Positions 1-8,581 are shown, counted from the first letter of the stretch. The stretch: DNA of 49,305 nucleotides from an uncultured Lachnospiraceae bacterium (GCA_910586125.1 CAJUHP010000027.1:1-49305), one strand, 5' to 3'. The notes: a model not told the origin generated them from the letters alone. A program made the numbers and translations.

Positions 1-125
1 TTTCTTATTTTCCGAGAGAAATCGGACAGGTAGCAAAGTGCGATTAGCAAAAGCCTATCTTGCTAATCAGACACACCAGAGAAAAATCGAATTTGGATTT
101 TTTCGTTCATCGGCTATATAAAGAA

Positions 126-168
126 CAGAGCCGATAAACTGTGATTGCTCACTTGTTCATCGGCTCTG
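126..168 (-). terminator. possible hairpin terminator after the ABC exporter operon
   Basis: Ten-base inverted repeat CAGAGCCGAT / ATCGGCTCTG (126-135 and 159-168) with a 23-base loop. Read on the minus strand it is followed by TTCTTTATATA, a weak U-rich tail. It lies downstream of the exporter operon, so a terminator role is plausible, but the long loop and broken T-run make it weak. A second 9-bp inverted repeat sits at 42-50/60-68. The direct repeat GTTCATCGGCT occurs at 105-115 and 155-165. I see no gene in 1-172. Confidence 0.35.
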
Positions 169-236
169 CGTCTTATGCGTCCGGCTCTTTGATGACGGTT
201 ACCTGTAAATCTTTTGCCTGAATCAATGCTTCACGC

Positions 237-362
237 TTACATTTCCTCGATTTTTTGAGTGGACAAATGTACTTTGCTAAAAGTGCGTTTATACAATTCT
301 ATTTCTGTTTGCGTTAAGGGGAAGACTTTTTCACCCTTAATGATATGTGATAAAAGTTTCAT
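237..362 (-). CDS. small hypothetical protein, coupled to the ABC ATPase gene (41 aa)
   Basis: An ATG (362-360) follows the TAA of the upstream ATPase gene (365-363) with no gap, so translation is probably coupled. The product is 41 residues, beginning MKLLSHIIKGEKVFPLTQ, charged and without a membrane segment. I do not recognise a family. Just before its stop lies a run of six A (minus strand). Beyond that run a second frame stays open to 173 and reads as charged, protein-like sequence (KREALIQAKDLQVTVIKE), so the original gene may have been about 62 residues and been frameshifted. Position at the end of the exporter operon suggests an accessory role, but that is only inference. Confidence 0.5.
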   Translation of the reverse strand: MKLLSHIIKGEKVFPLTQTEIELYKRTFSKVHLSTQKIEEM

Positions 363-1031
363 TTAGCTTTTCCATCCTTTTCTCATATCTGTATCGGGAA
401 TATCTGCAATTTGCAGTTCTCCTTTTCGCAATTTTAAAATCACATCAGCCTGCTTTGCAAGTCCATTCGAGTGCGTTACGATTATTACGCACTTATTCGT
501 CTGATGGGCACATTCTTTCAGAATGTTTGTAATTTCAACCGCAGTGTCTTCGTCAAGATTCCCTGTCGGCTCATCCGCAAGAATAACTCTTGCGTCAGAA
601 GCTAATGCACGGGCGATTGCTACCCGTTGCTGCTGTCCGCCAGAGAGCTTCAGAACATTTCGTTTTGCTTCCTCCTTTGTAAGCCCTAAACGCTCCAAGA
701 TAGGCAACGGCGGAAGATTAGAAGTTAAAGCCACATTTTCAGCAGGCGTCATATAATCAATCAGATTATAGCTTTGAAAAATGAATGCCACATTGTTTTT
801 GCGATGATATGCAAGCCCCTTTTTCTCAATATCTTCTCCTTGAAACAATACCTGCCCGTCAGACGGACTGTCCAAGCCGCCAAGCAGGGAGAGCAAGGTT
901 GTTTTTCCGCATCCACTCGGACCGAGGATTGCATAAATTTTCCCTACCTCAAAATCGGTAGATATATTTTTTAGTACATTCCTGTTCCCATCGTAGGAAT
1001 ATTTGACATTACAAGTTTTTATGATACTCAT
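363..1031 (-). CDS. ABC transporter ATP-binding protein (LolD/MacB type)
   Basis: Cytoplasmic ATPase subunit of an exporter of the FtsX/MacB class. It has Walker A GPSGCGKTT near residue 40, a Q-loop, the signature LSGGQQQR, Walker B VILADEPTGNLD, and the switch histidine in IIVTHS. At 222 residues it is the standard length for a stand-alone MacB/LolD-type ATPase. It is the third gene of a minus-strand operon behind two FtsX-like permeases (13-base gap to the nearer one) and is followed directly by a 41-codon ORF. Such transporters in Firmicutes usually export or sense antimicrobial peptides and are paired with a neighbouring two-component system, as here. The substrate cannot be told from sequence. 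Confidence 0.93.
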   Translation of the reverse strand: MSIIKTCNVKYSYDGNRNVLKNISTDFEVGKIYAILGPSGCGKTTLLSLLGGLDSPSDGQVLFQGEDIEKKGLAYHRKNNVAFIFQSYNLIDYMTPAENVALTSNLPPLPILERLGLTKEEAKRNVLKLSGGQQQRVAIARALASDARVILADEPTGNLDEDTAVEITNILKECAHQTNKCVIIVTHSNGLAKQADVILKLRKGELQIADIPDTDMRKGWKS

Positions 1032-1044
1032 TTATGTGTCCTCC

Positions 1045-2346
1045 TTAACTCATTTTCGTAAGAATATCTTTCGGCTTTGAACAAACAACAGTCCACGATG
1101 AAGCAATAACCGCTGATGCAATCAGCAAAATTCCAATTAAATATAGCGGGAGCAGATAAGCTGCGTTAATCTGCACATCGAGATTTGCTGTTCCCGTAGT
1201 AACTCTGGATACTAAAAACGCTCCTGCTTTTTCCGCTACAGAAAAGCTAAACGGTATCGATGCTACAAACGAAATAACCGCTACAACAATAGTCTCTGTA
1301 AAAAATTGTAAAATGATATTCGCCTTACTCTCGCCAATGGAAAGCAAAATTCCTATCTCCTTTTTGCGTCCTCTAATCCAGATTGTAAGAAGCAGGGTAA
1401 GTATCACAACGCTGACAACTGAAATAATCATAATTGTTATATTTACCAATTGTTGCAGGGATTCTAAAGGTGCAGAAACAACATCGTACTCATCGGTATC
1501 CATGCTGAGCTTCAAAGTTTTGCCCTTTATCTCCGGCAAAGAAGAGATTTTGTCGTAAACATTTTGGACACTAACAGGGTCTTCCACATAGATAGTCAAC
1601 TGCTGATACCCATTCAATTCCTCTTTGAATAGTTCAAACATCGTCGTATAATCGATATAGCCGCAGTTGGCGGGAATTTCATCTACGGTTAAAGCGTTCC
1701 CCGAAGTACCCTCTGTGCCGTCAAAAATACCCACGATTTCAAATTCCGATATCGTGTCCGAATCCAGAGAGTACATTTTAATCTTATCGCCAACAGACAG
1801 CTTGTTATAGTCGGCAAGCTCCTTTGAAATCAAACAAGCGTGCTTATCGTCTGGCGTAATATGTCTGCCTTCTACTAATTTATACTTGCCGCTTTGGAAC
1901 TTGGAGCATTTTTCAGATGATAATGTTGCAGTATAACTTGATGCTTCCCCATACTGTGTATAGCTCAGACCAAAGGCAGCGGGCAGATATTTGAAATCAA
2001 CGCCTGCACCATAATAACTCGCTGTGTCCTCGGAGTTGTAATCCACGACACCGTCCACCTTTCTAATTGCGTCAACAATTTCCTGCGTAATCAAATCACC
2101 GTTGTAACCGTAAACGGTTCCCCATTGGTTTTGCTGACCTCCTCCTATATGTCCGTCCGTGTCAAGGGAAAGCTCTATTTTTCCGCCAATCGCTGTCTGA
2201 ACATCTGCTGTCGCACCCTTAGCTGCGTCACGAACGGCAATACCTGTAAGCATAAAAGTCGCTATAAGCGTCAACACCAAAAATAATATGACCGTCTTAA
2301 ACCGCTGTCTGAAACAGTACAGACCAGCTCTTTTTATAAAGCTCAT
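1045..2346 (-). CDS. FtsX-like ABC transporter permease (second subunit)
   Basis: Membrane permease of the exporter, 433 residues. An N-terminal membrane segment (about residues 17-38) is followed by a large extracytoplasmic domain (about 40-300) of the MacB periplasmic-core kind, then three C-terminal membrane segments that form the FtsX domain (about 305-330, 350-380, 400-420). The last residues, CSKPKDILTKMS, match the usual KP.eiL ending of this family. It lies 13 bases after the first permease, with a clear AGGAGG before its ATG, and 13 bases before the ATPase. Two permeases plus one ATPase suggest a heterodimeric transporter. Confidence 0.9.
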   Translation of the reverse strand: MSFIKRAGLYCFRQRFKTVILFLVLTLIATFMLTGIAVRDAAKGATADVQTAIGGKIELSLDTDGHIGGGQQNQWGTVYGYNGDLITQEIVDAIRKVDGVVDYNSEDTASYYGAGVDFKYLPAAFGLSYTQYGEASSYTATLSSEKCSKFQSGKYKLVEGRHITPDDKHACLISKELADYNKLSVGDKIKMYSLDSDTISEFEIVGIFDGTEGTSGNALTVDEIPANCGYIDYTTMFELFKEELNGYQQLTIYVEDPVSVQNVYDKISSLPEIKGKTLKLSMDTDEYDVVSAPLESLQQLVNITIMIISVVSVVILTLLLTIWIRGRKKEIGILLSIGESKANIILQFFTETIVVAVISFVASIPFSFSVAEKAGAFLVSRVTTGTANLDVQINAAYLLPLYLIGILLIASAVIASSWTVVCSKPKDILTKMS

Positions 2347-2359
2347 TATCCAAATCCTC

Positions 2360-3721
2360 CTAACTCATTATTGATAAAATTTCTTTTGGTTTCAGCCGCG
2401 TGAATCTGATAGACGATACCAATGTTGAAGCTGCAATTACGATGAATTGGCAAAAATAAATAAGCGATGTTTCTACGGCACTCAGCTTTAGATAGTTTTC
2501 GATTTCAATGTTGTTTTGTATTCCTGTCGTTATCGATTCTTCGTTTAACAGGTTAGGTTGCATCTCGCAAAACAAACTGTGTCCTAAAAAGCCAGTAACA
2601 CATAAAGAAGCAATATAGGATAAAATCAGAGCAATTATTGTAACTGACAATACCTCTAACAAAAATCCCGCCATAATCTGCCCTTTTGAAACTCCTGCTG
2701 CAAGCAAAATGCCTGCTTCCTGCATTCTGCCACGCATACGCATGCTTAATAGCAAGGTCAAAAACGCCGTACTGACAACTGACACAAGAACTAGCAGTAT
2801 CTTTACTAAATCTTCGAGAGAAGATAACTGGTCTGCTATCTTGGAATATTGAAAATCATTAGTACGGATAAAATGTGTTTTCCAGTCAATAGACTGCAAT
2901 AACTGAACATTACAAGTAATGCTTTCGAGTTTGGCAGGGTCAGTAATATAGAAATCAACTTCGCCTGTGTAAATACCGGCTTCACTCTCGTTTAACTCGT
3001 TCAAGACATCAAGGCTCGCATATATCTCGTTATCAGCAACGCCCGCAGTTGGCTTAATAGATGTGTCCTCGATACTCAGTCTATATATTCCCAACACCTC
3101 TACTTGGGTATAGGCTGTTTTAACTGGTATTTCATCAATGTACGCTCCGTCAGCTTCACCGAGCTTGGCGTGGGTCAGCGTCAGCGTATCCCCAACCGAT
3201 AAATGGTTTGTATTTGCCAACTGTTCGCTGATAAGGATTTTTCCGTTATCCGCTTCGGTGATATGCTTTCCTTCTACCAGTACGGCTGTTTCGTCCATAA
3301 AATTAGGGGCAAGTGTGGAAAAACGGAGAGCTGTCACCTTTCCCATATTGTTTTCGGCAGTGTGTTTATCGCCTTGAATAAACTGAATGACGTCACTTTT
3401 TGCAAAACCGTAATTGATGGGATTATAGTATTTGATTTCGCCTGTCTGCATAATCTCATATATTTCCTTTTGGGTAATATGGACATGGTTTTCCTTTACT
3501 TCTGTTTCTCCTTTTTCATTCATTGACACTTCGGTGTTTGCTCTTATATAGAAAGCTGCACCGAGAGAAGCGCGAATATCCCTTGACAATCTTTCTGAGG
3601 CTTTCAAAACACCAAAACATGAAATTAGAAAAACCGCAACTACGAATACCACCAAAAACAGGCTCACGGTTTTTCCTTTTTTGCGTGATATGTAAGCAAA
3701 AGCTCTTTGTGTAAAATTCAT
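2360..3721 (-). CDS. FtsX-like ABC transporter permease (first subunit)
   Basis: First gene of the exporter operon, 453 residues, with the same plan as its neighbour: one N-terminal membrane segment (about 17-38), an extracytoplasmic domain of some 270 residues, and three C-terminal membrane segments. The third is near residues 420-440, before the closing SIRFTRLKPKEILSIMS. The two permeases are clearly paralogous in layout and ending but diverged in the extracytoplasmic part, as expected for a heterodimer. The promoter region upstream (3751-3780) holds a box shared with the regulator gene, so expression is probably controlled by the adjacent two-component system. Confidence 0.9.
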   Translation of the reverse strand: MNFTQRAFAYISRKKGKTVSLFLVVFVVAVFLISCFGVLKASERLSRDIRASLGAAFYIRANTEVSMNEKGETEVKENHVHITQKEIYEIMQTGEIKYYNPINYGFAKSDVIQFIQGDKHTAENNMGKVTALRFSTLAPNFMDETAVLVEGKHITEADNGKILISEQLANTNHLSVGDTLTLTHAKLGEADGAYIDEIPVKTAYTQVEVLGIYRLSIEDTSIKPTAGVADNEIYASLDVLNELNESEAGIYTGEVDFYITDPAKLESITCNVQLLQSIDWKTHFIRTNDFQYSKIADQLSSLEDLVKILLVLVSVVSTAFLTLLLSMRMRGRMQEAGILLAAGVSKGQIMAGFLLEVLSVTIIALILSYIASLCVTGFLGHSLFCEMQPNLLNEESITTGIQNNIEIENYLKLSAVETSLIYFCQFIVIAASTLVSSIRFTRLKPKEILSIMS

Positions 3722-3750
3722 CTAAGTTTCTCAGCTCCTTTCTGCAATTT

Positions 3751-3780
3751 ATCATACAGGCCTTTGATTAGTTTTTGATT
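3751..3780 (-). promoter_or_regulatory. exporter promoter with putative response-regulator box
   Basis: On the minus strand a -10-like TATGAT (3756-3751) is preceded, after exactly 10 bases, by AATCAAAAACTAAT (3780-3767). The same 14-mer lies exactly 10 bases upstream of the -10 of the response-regulator gene (5993-6006). Further AATCAAA-like copies continue upstream to about 3808, giving direct repeats typical of OmpR-family sites. The box replaces a -35 element, which suits an activated promoter. Confidence 0.65.
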
Positions 3781-3809
3781 TGATTTTCGTAAGGCTTTGA
3801 TTTGACTGC

Positions 3810-3843
3810 AAAAAAGCTGCCAGCGAGTTGCTGACAGCTTTTT
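3810..3843 (-). terminator. Rho-independent terminator after the kinase gene
   Basis: Read on the minus strand: AAAAAGCTGTCAGC, loop AACTC, GCTGGCAGC, then TTTTTT. The single mismatch of the plus strand becomes a U-G pair on the minus strand, so the structure is built for minus-strand transcription. It ends the regulator-kinase operon 18 bases past the kinase stop codon and separates it from the exporter promoter. Confidence 0.8.
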
Positions 3844-3860
3844 GTAGAATGGAGCTACGA

Positions 3861-5231
3861 TCAATTCAGATAAAGGAAAAAGGCTACGCCTTGCTCCGTA
3901 TTTTTTATGAGATATGTCATACCATGCAGGTCAAGAATTGTTTTGACAATGTATAACCCCAGACCGTTTCCTCCCGTTGCCTTGTTCCTTGATTTGTCTG
4001 TCCGATAAAATGGCGTAAACATATGAGGAAGGTCAGCTTCTGGAATGGACGCTCCCGTATTTTCGATAATGAGAGTATTTCTGTTATCAGAGGATTGAAA
4101 AGTGACAAAAACATCGTTACCGCAGGGAGAGTGTCTGACAGCGTTCCCAATAATATTAGAAAGGGCTTTATTCCAAAGATTAGGATTGACGGACAAAACC
4201 ATATCGGCATTGATATTGTGGTGTATCTGAATATCCTTATCCTGTGCAAGCGGCAGAATAGTCTGTATCGTATCATTTACCGTTTGTTTTAGCGAAACCT
4301 CCTGCAAGGTGTCCTCTAAGTCCATGCTTTCCATTTTGGATATGGCGATGATTTCTTTCACAAGATGTTCTATATCCTCCGTGGCTTTTAGTGTTTCGGG
4401 CAGATATTTTTCGTGATTTTGATAATCCCCGTAACCCAAAATCATATTTTCGATTTGCCCTTTTAGGATAGTAAGCGGGGTTTTCAATTCATGGGATACT
4501 GCTGAAAAAAAGTTTCTGCGTTGTTCTTCCAATGCCTTGAATTTTTCCATATCGTCAGTTAGTTGTTCATTCGCATTTGTCAATTCTTCCATTGTTTTCT
4601 GTAATCGGCTTGCCATTGTATTCAGACTGGAAGCAAGTACGCCAATCTCATCGTTACTTTCAATATCACACTTCCAAGTCATATCAAGTGATGTCATTCG
4701 CTTAGAAATCTGACTGATTTTGGCAATTGGACTGACAATAACTTTACTGCAAATAAAGGCACTTAACGACGATAACAATAAAATAATTGCAAAAACGACA
4801 GGTAAAAAGCGAAGCATAAGGCTTAGTATTATATCAGCCGTTTGCGATAGAGAAGATACTACCAATGTATATTCTGTTTTGCTGTCTGAAAAAGTAACTG
4901 TTGTTGCGATGCTTGAGGTTGTAACTGCAAAAGATTCTGATTTTATTTCACCAAAGGTCAATGTTTTATTATCGTCACGGAGTATTACTGTTGAATTGTT
5001 TTGAATACAAAAATTATAAATTACATTAACCGCTTCCTCATAACGCATACTCTGCAATTTTGAAACAAGAATTTCTGTATTCGTATCCAGTTGCTTATCC
5101 GATGTAATCTGATATTGCTTGGGTAAGACTGTCAATACAATTCCATAAATCAGTATACTGCAAATAGTAAGAGCGGAAAACACCCACAAAAACACTTTTA
5201 TGCTTAAACTGTTTTTAATTCTCTTTCGCAA
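3861..5231 (-). CDS. sensor histidine kinase
   Basis: Membrane kinase of a two-component system. I choose the TTG at 5231 (protein begins RKRIKNSLSIKVFLW after the start residue), because the longer reading from 5273 would overlap the end of the regulator coding sequence. It has two membrane segments (about residues 12-35 and 140-165) flanking a short sensor region of roughly 100 residues, then HAMP, a coiled coil, a HisKA domain with the phosphoacceptor His247 in VSHELKTPL, and a HATPase domain with the N-box (NIIGNAVRHSP) and G-box GGNGLGLYIVK. Overlap with the end of the regulator frame implies coupling. It probably senses the substrate or status of the exporter next door. Confidence 0.9.
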   Translation of the reverse strand: MRKRIKNSLSIKVFLWVFSALTICSILIYGIVLTVLPKQYQITSDKQLDTNTEILVSKLQSMRYEEAVNVIYNFCIQNNSTVILRDDNKTLTFGEIKSESFAVTTSSIATTVTFSDSKTEYTLVVSSLSQTADIILSLMLRFLPVVFAIILLLSSLSAFICSKVIVSPIAKISQISKRMTSLDMTWKCDIESNDEIGVLASSLNTMASRLQKTMEELTNANEQLTDDMEKFKALEEQRRNFFSAVSHELKTPLTILKGQIENMILGYGDYQNHEKYLPETLKATEDIEHLVKEIIAISKMESMDLEDTLQEVSLKQTVNDTIQTILPLAQDKDIQIHHNINADMVLSVNPNLWNKALSNIIGNAVRHSPCGNDVFVTFQSSDNRNTLIIENTGASIPEADLPHMFTPFYRTDKSRNKATGGNGLGLYIVKTILDLHGMTYLIKNTEQGVAFFLYLN

Positions 5232-5957
5232 TTCTGTATCCCACCCCTCTGACTGTTTCAATATAATCAACATTCAACTTTTTGCATATCTGGGCAAGTT
5301 TTATCCTGGTATAATCCCGCCTATTTTATTACTCATGTATCAACTTTTCTTCTTTTTGCGTAAATTCATAATGTGGAAATTCACACCTTTTTCATCTCCT
5401 GCAAAATCATAGCCCCAAACAAGATTTAGCAAATCATCCCTTGTAAAAACACGCCCTTTGTTTTTAAGAAATCGTAAAAGGATTTCAAATTCCAAATGAG
5501 TAAGTGCTACCTCGTTTCCCGAAACAGTAACTTTTCGTTCTGTTTCGCTTAAAGAAATTTCTTTGTAACGAATACAGCCTGACACCATATCTGATGATGT
5601 CCGCCGCAAAAGAGCTTCCACACGCTTTAATACGATCTTTATGGAAAAAGGCTTTGTGATATAATCATCAGCCAATTTGTCAAAGCCTTTAATCTGGTCA
5701 TCTTCTGTATCAAGTGCAGTTAAAAGAATAATCGGTATTTGCGACTCCTGCCGTATCATTTCACATACGGTATATCCGTCAATCTTTGGCAGCATTATAT
5801 CCAATAAAATAAGATCAAAAGCCTGTTCGTGAAAAGTGTTGATACCTTCCAATCCATCCGAAGCGGTAGTAATCTTGTATCCCGCAAAGGCAAGCGGCTC
5901 AGAGAGTATTTTCTGTATTGCCGCTTCATCCTCAATTATCAATATTTTCTTATCCAT
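5215..5957 (-). pseudogene. OmpR-family response regulator, C-terminus disrupted
   Basis: The open frame runs 5957-5340 (205 residues). It has a complete receiver domain (acidic pair E9/D10, phosphoacceptor D53 in LILLDIMLPK, K in ITKPF) and most of a winged-helix domain, but ends NLRKKKKS, right after the recognition helix. The missing end (IKLAQICKKLNVDYIETVRG... to the stop at 5217-5215) is found in another frame at 5304-5215 and overlaps the kinase start. About 47 bases (5305-5351), including the stop, separate the two parts; 47 is not a multiple of three. The wing and last strands of the DNA-binding domain are therefore lost unless the sequence contains an error. Receiver function could survive; DNA binding is doubtful. 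Confidence 0.8.
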
Positions 5958-5976
5958 ATACAGACCTCCACGCTAA

Positions 5977-6006
5977 ATTATAGCAGGTGTTTATTAGTTT
6001 TTGATT
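5977..6006 (-). promoter_or_regulatory. regulator-kinase promoter with the same 14-base box
   Basis: On the minus strand a consensus -10 TATAAT (5982-5977) lies 10 bases downstream of AATCAAAAACTAAT (6006-5993). This copies the arrangement at the exporter promoter and suggests autoregulation. An AGG-rich ribosome binding site precedes the regulator ATG at 5957. Confidence 0.65.
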
Positions 6007-6094
6007 AGGATTTCTTGGTATTGTATCATTTTAGTTAACACCTTATACGCAAGGATTTGATGTATAATCAAAGAGAAATCAGGAGGCAACTAAA

Positions 6095-6955
6095 ATGGCA
6101 AAAAACAACGGAACTATGACATGGAGTACAAAATTCAGGCGATAAGGCTAGCAAAGGAAATTGGCGGGGCAAAGGCTGGACATCGGTTTCGGCTTGTATA
6201 CACCACAGACAGCCATGAATCTGGCGGAAGCCATGCAGACAATTGTGGCAGATGATGTATGCAATGACACTTATGGAAGAATCCGTATATATCAAGCGCT
6301 TCTGTTGAAACAGCCGGAAGGCGTCCGCATACCCGCAGAGCGGACCGTTTACCGCGTTATGAAGGAAATCGGACTTAGCCACCGCCCAAAGTGAAAAACA
6401 AACGGGATTATAAAAGCTGACCATGAAGCGTACAAATCCGATGGCCTGCCGAAAAGGGATTTCACGTCTGCAGAGCCATTAAAAAAGTGCATTTCAGACA
6501 TAACAGAAATCAAAGCAAAAGACGGAGAACTCTATGTGTCCGCCATATTTGATTGTTTTGACGCCGCAGTACTCAGCCCGGCAATGGATACGAACATGAA
6601 AGCGGCGCTGTGCAGACAGACACTTGAGAACGCTGTCCGATTCTATCCAGCGCTCCGGGAAGCCGTGATCCATTCAGACTGCGGAACACAGTACACCAGC
6701 GAAACCTATCTTAAAGCTATTTATAAATACGGCATTCTTCAAAGTATGAACCGTACGGGAGGACGATGCCATGACAATGCCCGCTGCGAGAGCATGTGGG
6801 CGCGGATGAAAGAAGAACTCTTCTATGGACGTTATCATACGGAGGAAATGAACATAGAGGAATTGAAAACCCTCATTTGGAGATACTTCATCTGTTGTTG
6901 GAACAACAGGAGGATATGCTCCGCAAATGCGGAGAGTATGAAGAAAAGTCTGTAA
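6095..6955 (+). pseudogene. IS3-family (IS150-like) transposase remnant, orfA/orfB fused by deletion
   Basis: The remnant starts with ATGGCAAAAAAC and, after an early frameshift, reads as the orfA N-terminus (RNYDMEYKIQAIRLAKEIGG). It jumps by internal deletion to a later orfA segment (DIGFGLYTPQTAMNLAE), then directly into the orfB HTH_21 region (VCNDTYGRIRIYQALLLKQ). It ends with the DDE integrase core: first Asp in SDITEIKA, second in IHSDCGTQYTS, Glu in HDNARCESMWARMKEEL. Several frame changes (about 6130, 6160, 6394, 6480) leave no complete transposase. The longest intact piece is 6536-6955. A consensus TATAAT lies at 6063-6068 and AGGAGG before the ATG. Confidence 0.85.
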
Positions 6956-7013
6956 TTAGGGTTCTTCTATGATAAGGATGGGTGAAAGGCTTAAAAATTG
7001 AGCGTTTCCCCCT

Positions 7014-7050
7014 TGTTATATATAGCATCTGACTGATGCTATATATAACA
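7014..7050. repeat. perfect 16-bp inverted repeat with 5-base loop
   Basis: TGTTATATATAGCATC (7014-7029), loop TGACT, GATGCTATATATAACA (7035-7050): all 16 pairs match. It lies between the IS3 remnant and the truncated end of the IS630 remnant and has no T-run on either side, so it is not a standard terminator. It may be a short transposable-element end or a hairpin target. Confidence 0.8.
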
Positions 7051-7856
7051 GGCGGTCTTTTCGCCTGAATCCACCAGATACCTGATTTCCTCCGCCCAGT
7101 CAACTGCGGTACGGCGCTTCCGGACGCTTACATGCCGCACGCCGCTCAGAGGTTCTACGAATACAAAGATACTACAGGTACCGTTATGCGTATATTCGGA
7201 ATCAATCTTCCTGGTATCTCCCGGACGCGCAGGCAGCGGCTCCCTTGCCTCACCCAGCAACTAGTACGGCTTCTCGTCCACGCATATTACCGGTACATCA
7301 GGGTTATAGGGCATTTCGTAAATGTCCAGGATGTCTTCCATGCGGGCTACGAATTCCGCGTTTTCTTTTTGGAGGGATACACCAGTAGGCATTTTTGTGA
7401 GGTCTAAGTTCATTTTTTTAAGGTCTGGCGGATGGTTTCCCTCCCTACCGGGATATCAAGCTCGATACGGGCTTTTTCTTCCAGGAGCCGGAGCGTCCAG
7501 CGCGAATGCGCTTCGGGGGCGGGGCCACAGGCCATTTGGATGATATGGGCTTCGGCCCGCCCGTCCATTTTTCGCAAGGCGGCGCTGGAATGGGGGCTGA
7601 TATTATAACGGATGATATCCTTTATACCATTCTTAACATAAGACCGGACGATATTTGTTATGGTGGCAGGACAGACCGCATAGATGTGGGCAAGTTGTGC
7701 ATGGGTCAGCCCAGTCCCCTGTTCTTCGTCTAGCTCAAGCAGGATCTGGCAGCGCTTTAAAACAGTTTTGCATGTCTTCTTATTACGGATTGTTTTTTGG
7801 AGCGCAGTCCTCTCGTCGTCACTAAGTTTAATGATATAGGTTTTAGATCTTGCCAT
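7039..7856 (-). pseudogene. IS630-family transposase remnant with -1 slippery site
   Basis: Part A (7856-7410) has helix-turn-helix segments typical of IS630 (LTHAQLAHIYAVCPATITNIVRSYV) and ends QTLKK at TTA AAA AAA TGA. This contains the canonical heptamer A_AAA_AAA, and a -1 shift continues as MNLDLTKMPTGVSLQKENAEF into the DDE half, with the first catalytic Asp in VICVDEKPY. Next comes an in-frame TAG (after EKPY, where this family usually has a polar residue) and then LLGEAREPLPARPGDTRKIDSEY. The frame ends near 7039, so the C-terminal catalytic residues are gone. The element is dead: one nonsense codon plus truncation. The N-terminal start is taken at MARSKTYIIKLSDDE. Confidence 0.85.
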
Positions 7857-8097
7857 AATCGCCACCGCCGTTTCTTTTTTGTATAGCATAGAGTGGCATT
7901 ATATGGAATGATTATTTGACTAAATGTATATCGGTTATTACACTAGCAAGAACCCGCTGCTTAAAAAAGCATTGTTGACAGACAATCTGCAGGGCGTTGA
8001 GGAAACTGCGGCCGGACTATCCGCCTGTGAATGATGATCAGAAAACGGCATAATATCCTTTGTTCTCCATACAATATAAAAATTATGTAATTTGAAA
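7857..8097 (+). other. spacer between IS630 remnant and IS200/IS605 element
   Basis: About 240 bases without a convincing gene. A 36-codon ORF at 7924-8034 (+) reads MYIGYYTSKNPLLKKALL and could be a gene fragment, but it has no ribosome binding site and I recognise no family. Confidence 0.4.
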
Positions 8098-8113
8098 AGA
8101 TGGCTACTGCAAT

Positions 8114-8135
8114 CCCACTGGCTTTAGACGGTGGG
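8114..8135 (+). repeat. left-end subterminal hairpin of the IS200/IS605 element
   Basis: Seven-base stem with loop GCTTTAGA, matching the right-end hairpin at 9775-9796. In this family TnpA recognises such imperfect hairpins in single-stranded DNA. Confidence 0.8.
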
Positions 8136-8176
8136 TTAAGGTAGCCAAAAGTGGTGGTTTGTGTTATACTTGCGTC

Positions 8177-8581
8177 ATGGAAACATGGAAATCAAAAAAC
8201 AGGCACAAGTATTTATTACAGTATCATATAATATTCGTGTGTAAATACAGGAAGAAATTACTGATATCAAAACAAATATCAGATGATATAAAGCAGTTTT
8301 CATATGAGATATGCCAGAAACATAATGTAATTATTAAATATATGGAAACGGATAAAGACCATATTCATTACATGATAGAAACAGAACCAACCATGTCTGT
8401 CAGTAACATTGTAAACCTGATGAAACGTTATACTACGTATCATATTTGGGAAAGGTATCCAAATTACCTGCAAAAACATTTCTGGAAGGAACATACTTTT
8501 TGGACAGAGGGGTATTTTGCTTGCAGTGTTGGTAATGTTTCGGAAGAGATGTTGCGTAAATACATAGAAAACCAAGGATAG
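8177..8581 (+). CDS. tnpA: IS200/IS605 transposase TnpA (Y1 HUH family)
   Basis: Single-strand transposase of 134 residues, starting at METWKSKNRHKYLL. The longer reading from 8159 adds six unlikely residues. It has the HUH pair in DHIHYMI (His62, His64) and the nucleophile Tyr129 in RKYIENQG, with the amphipathic helix and YHIIFVCKYR strand typical of the family. Length is normal (family about 130-155). It stops 16 bases before tnpB. All catalytic residues are present, so it may be active. A TATACT -10-like element lies just upstream (8166-8171). Confidence 0.93.
   Translation: METWKSKNRHKYLLQYHIIFVCKYRKKLLISKQISDDIKQFSYEICQKHNVIIKYMETDKDHIHYMIETEPTMSVSNIVNLMKRYTTYHIWERYPNYLQKHFWKEHTFWTEGYFACSVGNVSEEMLRKYIENQG

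Noticed and set aside
8300..8575. Minus-strand ORF opposite tnpA
   Set aside because: Antisense shadow of a gene with clear HUH and Tyr motifs.
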